DNA from: DASUXA01 sp036378155 | GTDB taxonomy: Bacteria > Actinomycetota > Actinomycetes > Mycobacteriales > Micromonosporaceae | Assembly (NCBI GenBank): GCA_036378155.1 | Contig: DASUXA010000020.1 | Span: 1-36,925 of the forward strand | Length of the DNA stretch: 36,925 bases | Direction: 5' to 3' | Part shown: piece by piece, positions 29,192 through 36,925 of the stretch | Layout of the letters: each line of letters opens with the position of its first letter | Position numbering within the stretch: the first letter of the stretch is position 1 | Program-made: the position numbers and the translations under genes | The notes under the pieces: model-generated | The model's input: the letters and a program-made list of their open reading frames with translations, nothing else | Databases searched by the model: none | What the model was told of the DNA's origin: nothing

Positions 29192-30010
29192 ATGAGCACC
29201 GATGCCGGCGGCCTTCGCATCGCTGAGCCGGACGCCCTCGTGCTGCTGCGTGAGGGCACCCTCGAACTCGAGGGTCGGCTGCTGGACGCGTCCAACACCA
29301 CCCTGCGCGCCGAGATCAGCCTGGACGGGCTGACCGCGCACTGCGTGTACAAACCGGTGCGCGGCGAACGCCCGCTCTGGGACTTCCCGACCGGCACGCT
29401 CGCCGGTCGCGAGGTGTCGGCGTACCTGGTCGCCCAGGCCGGCGGCTGGGGACTCGTCCCGCCGACCGTGTTGCGGGACGGGCCGCTGGGTCCGGGCGCC
29501 TGCCAGTTGTGGATCGACGAACCGGACGAGCCGCACCCGCTGCTCGGGTTTGTGCCGTTCGACGCGGTACCCGCCGGGTGGCGGGCCGTGCTCGACGCGG
29601 AGGACACCAGCGGCAACCCGTTCGTCCTCGCGCACGCCGACGCGCCGGTCCTCGCGCGCATGGCGGTGTTCGACGCAGTGATCAACAACGCCGACCGCAA
29701 GGGCGGGCACGTGTTGGCGGGTCCGGGCGGCGCCGTGTACGGGGTGGACCACGGGGTCTGCTTCCACGTCCGGAACAAGCTGCGCACCGTGCTGTGGGGT
29801 TGGATCGGCGAACCGCTGCCGGACGAGGCCCGCGACATGCTGCACCGGGTACGCGAGGCGCTGGGCGGGGCGCTGGGCGAGGCGCTCGCCGAGCACCTGA
29901 CCGGCGCCGAGGTGTCCAGCGTCGGTCGGCGCATCGACCGGCTGCTGGCGAAGGGGTGCTTTCCGGAGCCGAGCGGCGACTGGCCCTCGGTACCGTGGCC
30001 GCCGATCTGA
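29192..30010 (+). CDS. SCO1664 family protein (PI3/PI4-kinase-like fold)
   Basis: This 272-residue protein starts at ATG 29192. It has the family features: VLLREGTLELEGRLLDASN at the start, CVYKPVRGERPLWDFPTGTL with a candidate ATP-binding lysine (Lys in VYKP, near residue 53), EVSAYLVAQAGG, then the catalytic-type VFDAVINNADRKGGHVL (Asp/Asn/Asp near residues 159-168) and a YGVDHGVCFHV metal-binding loop. These resemble the HipA/PI3-PI4-kinase superfamily, so protein or small-molecule phosphorylation is plausible. The family is annotated only by its Streptomyces coelicolor prototype. It is translationally linked to DUF3090 and precedes mshC. Confidence 0.9.
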   Translation: MSTDAGGLRIAEPDALVLLREGTLELEGRLLDASNTTLRAEISLDGLTAHCVYKPVRGERPLWDFPTGTLAGREVSAYLVAQAGGWGLVPPTVLRDGPLGPGACQLWIDEPDEPHPLLGFVPFDAVPAGWRAVLDAEDTSGNPFVLAHADAPVLARMAVFDAVINNADRKGGHVLAGPGGAVYGVDHGVCFHVRNKLRTVLWGWIGEPLPDEARDMLHRVREALGGALGEALAEHLTGAEVSSVGRRIDRLLAKGCFPEPSGDWPSVPWPPI

Positions 30011-30030
30011 TCCCGAAGCCGCGCCGCCGC

Positions 30031-30064
30031 GGTCCAGAGTCGCGAGCGGTCCACAGTCGCGAGC
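30031..30064 (+). repeat. Two tandem 17-base units upstream of mshC
   Basis: Units 30031-30047 (GGTCCAGAGTCGCGAGC) and 30048-30064 (GGTCCACAGTCGCGAGC) differ by one base and lie head to tail in the 106-base gap before mshC. The AGTCGCGA core is shared with the REP-like element at 18013-18060. They could be binding sites or a fragment of that element. Confidence 0.6.
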
Positions 30065-30104
30065 GGAGCCGCACCTCGATCTGATCACCCGCGTCGGCGG
30101 TCGT

Positions 30105-30110
30105 TACCCT
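30105..30110 (+). promoter_or_regulatory. Candidate -10 box for mshC
   Basis: TACCCT ends 6 bases before the ATG at 30117, leaving no room for a leader. A leaderless mshC transcript is suggested. Confidence 0.5.
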
Positions 30111-30116
30111 GTCAGG

Positions 30117-31355
30117 ATGCAGTCCTGGACCGCCCCGGAGGTACCGTCGCTGCCCGGTGAGGGGCAGCCGCTGGCGTTGTTCGACACCGCCCGCGACGGT
30201 GTACGGCCGACGCAGCCGGGCGAGACCGCCACGCTGTACGTGTGCGGCATCACCCCGTACGACGCCACCCACCTCGGCCACGCCGCCACGATGATCACTT
30301 TCGACCTGGTGAGCCGGGTCTGGCGCGACGCCGGGCACCGGGTGCGGTACGTGCAGAACGTCACCGACATCGACGATCCGCTGCTGGAGCGGGCCGAGCG
30401 CGACGGCGAGGACTGGGTGGTGCTCGCCATGCGGGAGACCGCGCTGTTCCGCGAGGACATGGAGGCGCTGCGCATCCTTCCGCCGGCGCACTACGTCGGC
30501 GCGGTCGAGTCGATCCCGTCCATCGTCGAGAAGGTCGCGGCCCTGGTCGAGGCGGGCGCCGGGTACCGGCTGGACGACGGCACCGGCGACGTGTATTTCG
30601 ACATCTCCGCGGCGCCCCGGTTCGGGTACGAGTCGCACCTGTCCCGCGAGCAGATGCTGCGGCTGGCCGCCGAGCGCGGAGGCGACCCGGACCGCGCCGG
30701 CAAGCGGGACCCGCTGGACCCGCTGCTGTGGCGCGGGGCGCGCGACGGCGAACCGGCGTGGCCCGGCGGTCCGCTCGGTCCGGGTCGACCCGGCTGGCAC
30801 ATCGAATGCGCGGTGATCGCGCTCGACCTGCTCGGTCCGACGATCGACGTCCAGGGTGGCGGCAACGACCTGCTCTTCCCGCACCACGAGTGCTCGGCGG
30901 CGCACGCCGAGACGTTGACCGGTCGGTCGCCGTTCGCGACCCACTACGTCCACGCCGGCATGATCGGGCTGGACGGCGAGAAGATGAGCAAGAGCAAGGG
31001 CAACCTGGTCTTCGTGTCCCGGCTGCGAGCCGACCACGTCGACCCGATGGCGGTCCGGTTGGCGCTGCTCGCCGACCACTACCGCGCCGACCGGCAGTGG
31101 ACCGACGAGCTGCTCAAGGCGGCGATCCAACGGCTGACGCGGTGGCGCGAGGCGACCGCCCGGCCGTCCGGGCCGTCCGGGGCGCAGGTGCTGGCGGGGG
31201 TACGCGAACGGCTCGCCGACGACCTGGACACGCCGGGCGCGCTCGCCCTGGTGGATGCCTGGGCGGATGCCGCGCTCGCGGGTACCGGCGCGGACGCCGA
31301 CGCGCCCGCGCTGGTCGCGACCACGGTCGACGCGCTGCTCGGGGTACGGCTGTAG
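30117..31355 (+). CDS. mshC: Cysteine--1-D-myo-inosityl 2-amino-2-deoxy-alpha-D-glucopyranoside ligase (MshC)
   Basis: This 412-residue protein is full length for MshC. It belongs to the cysteinyl-tRNA synthetase-like class I ligases. It has the zinc ligand Cys43 in YVCGITPYDAT, the HLGH motif (residues 52-55), YVQNVTDIDDPLL, WHIECAVIALDLLG, a DLLFPHHECSAAHAE zinc/adenylate region and K289-MSKS. It lacks the tRNA-binding C-terminal domain of CysS and has instead the RPSGPSGAQ-linked helical tail. MshC joins cysteine to GlcN-Ins using ATP, the third step of mycothiol biosynthesis. It is a marker of actinobacteria. The terminator at 31361-31394 follows directly. Confidence 0.96.
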   Translation: MQSWTAPEVPSLPGEGQPLALFDTARDGVRPTQPGETATLYVCGITPYDATHLGHAATMITFDLVSRVWRDAGHRVRYVQNVTDIDDPLLERAERDGEDWVVLAMRETALFREDMEALRILPPAHYVGAVESIPSIVEKVAALVEAGAGYRLDDGTGDVYFDISAAPRFGYESHLSREQMLRLAAERGGDPDRAGKRDPLDPLLWRGARDGEPAWPGGPLGPGRPGWHIECAVIALDLLGPTIDVQGGGNDLLFPHHECSAAHAETLTGRSPFATHYVHAGMIGLDGEKMSKSKGNLVFVSRLRADHVDPMAVRLALLADHYRADRQWTDELLKAAIQRLTRWREATARPSGPSGAQVLAGVRERLADDLDTPGALALVDAWADAALAGTGADADAPALVATTVDALLGVRL

Positions 31356-31360
31356 CGGGC

Positions 31361-31394
31361 GGTGCCGTCGCCCCGCGCGCGGGGCGACGGCACC
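31361..31394. terminator. Bidirectional hairpin between mshC and the GntR gene
   Basis: A perfect 34-base palindrome; as a hairpin it has a 14-bp stem (31361-31374 with 31381-31394) and a GCGCGC loop. It ends 3 bases before the stop codon of the converging GntR gene. Confidence 0.8.
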
Positions 31395-31397
31395 GGG

Positions 31398-32192
31398 TCA
31401 GCCGAGCACCAGGTCCGGTTCGTCGGCGTCGCGTGGGGCGGGCGCGGCGGGAATCCGGTACTCCTCGGTGAGCGCCGTCACCGGTCCCGGCCAGGTCGCC
31501 TGTGCCACCTCGATCGGCGTGTGCCGCTCGTCGTAGGCGACGTGCAGCAGATGCAGTACCGGGGTGTCCGGGCGGATGTGCAGGATCTCCGCTTCGTCGC
31601 GGCTGGGCAGCCGGGCGGTCACCTCGTCGGTGGCGGACACGTACCGCCGCCCGGTGACCTCCTCGACTTCCTGGTACAGCGGACGCCCGAACGGCTCGGG
31701 CCGTTCCAGCGAGGTACCGCCCGCGTCGGACACGGTCAGCCAGGACGCGCCGACCTCGACCGGGGCGTCCTGGGTACGTACCAGGTGCCGGCGGACCACC
31801 AGCAGGGTGCCGACGGGTACCCCGAAGGCGTGGGCGACCTCTGCCGGGGCGGGGGAGCGGCCCACCTCGGTGAGCTGCTGGCGGTACCGTGCCGCCAGGT
31901 CGGCGTGGTACCCGCGGTGCACGCCGTACCGGCCGCGGGACAGCCGGTTGAGCCGCCGCCGGGTACCGCGCACGTACGTGCCGGAGCCGGGGCGGGTGAT
32001 GAGCAGCCCCTCGACGCGCAGGTTGTCGATGGCGCGCTGGACGGTCTGCTTGGCTACGCCGTACGTCTCGGCGATGGCCGGGATCGACGGCAGTTTCTCG
32101 CCCGGTCCCCAGTCGCCCCGGCGGATCTGGGCGCGGATCTGGTTGGCGATCTGCCGATGGGGGTGTTCGGCGGCACCTGGGTTGATCGTCAT
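31398..32192 (-). CDS. GntR family transcriptional regulator with UTRA domain
   Basis: This 264-residue protein starts at ATG 32192; longer in-frame extensions would cover its own promoter. Residues about 12-80 form the GntR winged helix: QIANQIRAQIRRGDWGPGEK, LPSIPAIAETYGVAKQTVQR and the wing LLITRPGSGTYVRG. Residues about 105-250 form a UTRA effector domain, with FGVPVGTLLVVRRHLVRTQD and the closing VAYDERHTPIEVAQATWPG segment. Members repress transport or catabolic genes and often their own gene, and release DNA on binding a small ligand. No transporter or catabolic gene is adjacent, so the main target may be its own promoter, where a 12-base palindrome is found. Confidence 0.92.
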   Translation of the reverse strand: MTINPGAAEHPHRQIANQIRAQIRRGDWGPGEKLPSIPAIAETYGVAKQTVQRAIDNLRVEGLLITRPGSGTYVRGTRRRLNRLSRGRYGVHRGYHADLAARYRQQLTEVGRSPAPAEVAHAFGVPVGTLLVVRRHLVRTQDAPVEVGASWLTVSDAGGTSLERPEPFGRPLYQEVEEVTGRRYVSATDEVTARLPSRDEAEILHIRPDTPVLHLLHVAYDERHTPIEVAQATWPGPVTALTEEYRIPAAPAPRDADEPDLVLG

Positions 32193-32251
32193 CGTCGGAT
32201 GCTCCTGCCGGGTTTCGGTCCGATCATCATCCTGCCGTACCGGTGTCCGAT

Positions 32252-32270
32252 AACCTAGCGTCCTAGGACG
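32252..32270 (-). promoter_or_regulatory. Promoter and candidate operator of the GntR gene
   Basis: On the minus strand a -10-like TAGGTT (32257-32252) follows a perfect 12-base palindrome CGTCCTAGGACG (32259-32270). The palindrome lies where the -10/-35 spacer would be, and a further CTAG half-site overlaps the -10. This is a natural place for GntR autorepression. Confidence 0.5.
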
Positions 32271-32467
32271 CCTGAGCGGGTGTGCCACGCCGCACCAGGA
32301 CACGTTTCCCGATGAGGAAGGCCCAGCCGACGCGCGGAGACCCCGACGGGCAGGCGCCACCGGCGCGGCGGAAGCGACGGCGCCCGGTTGCGCCGCGGGT
32401 CGCACCGGGCTCGTCGGCGCCACGGTCGGCGCCGACCGTCACCACCGGCAGAGCGTCCGGCTGCGGC

Positions 32468-33337
32468 TCACCACGAGCCGGCGGTCGGGCCCGCGGAACC
32501 GCCGCGACGGCGCAGGTACTTCTCGAACTCCTGGGCGATCTCGTCGCCGGACAGCGGTCGCAGCCCGTCGTCGCCGGCGCGGTCCTCGAGTTCGCGCACG
32601 TACTCGGCGAGCTCGGCGTCCTGTTCGGCGGCGGCGCGCAGCCGCTGCTCCCAGTCGGCGGCGTCCTCGGCGAGATCCGCCATCGGTACCGGCAGGTCCA
32701 GCAGGTCCTCCAGCCGGTGCAGCAGCCCGAGCGTCGCCTTGGGGCAGGGCGGGTTGTTCGCGTAGTGCGGCACGTGTACCCAGAACGACAGCGCGTCCAG
32801 CCCGGCTCGCACCGACGCTTCGTGCAGCACGCCGACGATCCCGGTCGGTCCCTCGTACCGGGTCGGGGCGAGCCGGTACCGCTCGGCGGTCGCCTCGTCC
32901 GCGGCGGTGCCGGTGATCGGCAGCGGGCGAGTGTACGGCACGTCCGCCAGCAGCGCCCCGAGCAGCACGATCTGGTTGACCTCGAGGCTGTGACAAATCT
33001 CCAGGACCTCGTCGCAGAACGTGCGCCAGCGGGTGCTCGGCTCGATGCCCCGGATCAGCACGACGTCCCGCTCGGTACCCGGCGGGGTCGCCACCGAGAA
33101 CCGGGTGGTGGGCCATTCGATGGTCCGGCTCTGTCCCTCGCCGAGCGCCACCGTCGGCCGGTTGACCTGGAAGTCGTAGAACTCCTCCGGGTCGAGAGCC
33201 GCCACCTGGCGCGCCGACCACACTTCCTCCAGGTGCTCAATCGCGGCTGTGGAGGCGTCGGCGGCGTCGTTCCAGCCTTCGAAGGCGGCGATCGCCACTG
33301 GGGAGCGGAGCACCGGTAGTCCGTCGAACTCGGTCAC
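32468..33337 (-). CDS. PAC2 family protein
   Basis: This 289-residue protein starts at GTG 33337. PAC2 features are clear: PVAIAAFEGWNDAADASTAA near residues 12-31, RTIEWPTTRFSVATPPGTER, DVVLIRGIEPSTRWRTFC, VNQIVLLGALLADVPYTRPL, IVGVLHEASVRAGLDALSFW and PHYANNPPCPKATLGLL. The fold is that of the proteasome assembly chaperone 2 and related bacterial proteins; actinobacteria have several copies near proteasome, mycothiol or metH loci. Function in bacteria is not established. The C-terminal 70 residues form an acidic helical region and a basic Gly/Ser-rich end. A TAGGCT box (33349-33344) lies 6 bases before the GTG, suggesting a leaderless transcript. Confidence 0.93.
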   Translation of the reverse strand: MTEFDGLPVLRSPVAIAAFEGWNDAADASTAAIEHLEEVWSARQVAALDPEEFYDFQVNRPTVALGEGQSRTIEWPTTRFSVATPPGTERDVVLIRGIEPSTRWRTFCDEVLEICHSLEVNQIVLLGALLADVPYTRPLPITGTAADEATAERYRLAPTRYEGPTGIVGVLHEASVRAGLDALSFWVHVPHYANNPPCPKATLGLLHRLEDLLDLPVPMADLAEDAADWEQRLRAAAEQDAELAEYVRELEDRAGDDGLRPLSGDEIAQEFEKYLRRRGGSAGPTAGSW

Positions 33338-33343
33338 CGGTCC

Positions 33344-33349
33344 AGCCTA
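33344..33349 (-). promoter_or_regulatory. Candidate -10 box for the PAC2 gene
   Basis: On the minus strand TAGGCT ends 6 bases before the GTG at 33337. No ribosome binding site lies between. Confidence 0.4.
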
Positions 33350-33520
33350 CGGGCTGCCGCCGTGGCTGGCTTTCCGGCCGCGCCCGGGTCGGCCGTCCGA
33401 GCGTCGCGCCGCCGGGCACCCGGGTACCGCCGGGCACGCCGGCGCCGCGCCGCCGGGTGTCCACGGGTACCGCCGGCGTCCGCAGCGTGGGAGCCACGAG
33501 AGCCTCTCGAGTGCGCGGCA

Positions 33521-33526
33521 TACCCT
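33521..33526 (+). promoter_or_regulatory. Candidate -10 box for metH
   Basis: TACCCT ends 6 bases before GTG 33533, the same layout as at mshC. It supports GTG 33533 over the ATG at 33557 as the start of a leaderless message. Confidence 0.5.
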
Positions 33527-33532
33527 GGTGGT

Positions 33533-36925
<3,393 letters not shown>

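Noticed and set aside
32263..32445. A 60-codon minus-strand frame between the PAC2 and GntR genes (GTG start)
   Set aside because: Arginine/glycine-rich composition typical of spurious frames, no ribosome binding site, no recognised family, and its end overlaps the palindrome region of the GntR promoter. Possible but unsupported.
33338..33532. Possible cobalamin riboswitch before metH
   Set aside because: No B12-box-like sequence was found in the 195 bases, and the likely -10 box is only 6 bases before the start codon, leaving no leader to hold a riboswitch.

Overview
The window is very GC-rich, has strong G/C bias at third codon positions, uses many GTG starts and is densely packed on both strands. 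It carries mshC (mycothiol synthesis), the DUF3090/SCO1664-family pair, a DUF5703 protein, a SigB/SigF-type sigma factor and an F420-type (LLM) oxidoreductase. Together these indicate a mycothiol-producing actinomycete. A Micromonosporaceae-like host is my best guess from gene content and style, but that is inference. I see no rRNA, tRNA, CRISPR array, insertion sequence or phage module. The unit reads as chromosomal.

Layout. 1-5.2 kb: the 3' end of a LysR-type regulator; a GNAT protein preceded by what looks like an internally deleted DsbA/Rv2466c-like gene; an S10 serine carboxypeptidase; a dienelactone hydrolase; a tandem PAP2 phosphatase; and a uridine-kinase-like protein without a usable P-loop. 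5.2-8.5 kb: an envelope and stress block (DUF3618 coiled-coil protein, holin-like membrane protein, CsbD, Hsp20, SigB/F-family sigma factor). 8.6-17.2 kb: eight minus-strand genes, all overlapping by 1-17 bases. Read in transcription order they are GmhB-GT9 fusion, GT-B transferase, GT4 transferase, GmhA-like SIS protein, HldE-like kinase/nucleotidyltransferase, classical SDR, GT9 and topoisomerase IB. This is an NDP-heptose (or related sugar) glycan pathway. 17.4-19.1 kb: a nucleotidyltransferase-BON-metallophosphoesterase operon containing a REP-like insert. 19.1-21.1 kb: a general-stress SDR, a GPGG-motif small membrane protein and a hemerythrin-like protein. 21.2-26.7 kb: secreted SGNH hydrolase, M20 peptidase, an acidic hypothetical protein, DUF5703, an aldo/keto reductase and an LLM oxidoreductase. 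27.0-36.9 kb: uppP, a histidine phosphatase, DUF3090, an SCO1664-family protein, mshC, a GntR regulator, PAC2 and metH (cut by the window end).

How the parts may work together. Several stress-type genes carry GTTT-N15/16-GGGTAN promoter matches typical of the sigma-F/sigma-B group. In three cases the -10 element lies exactly 9 bases from the ATG. A one-mismatch copy lies directly in front of the heptose operon. The window therefore appears to hold a SigB/F-like factor together with a local set of its likely targets, possibly including the glycan operon. The metabolic block at the right end (mshC, DUF3090, PAC2, metH) instead shows TANNNT boxes 6-7 bases from the start codon, a pattern expected for leaderless mRNAs. 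These promoter calls were made by eye and have not been tested statistically.
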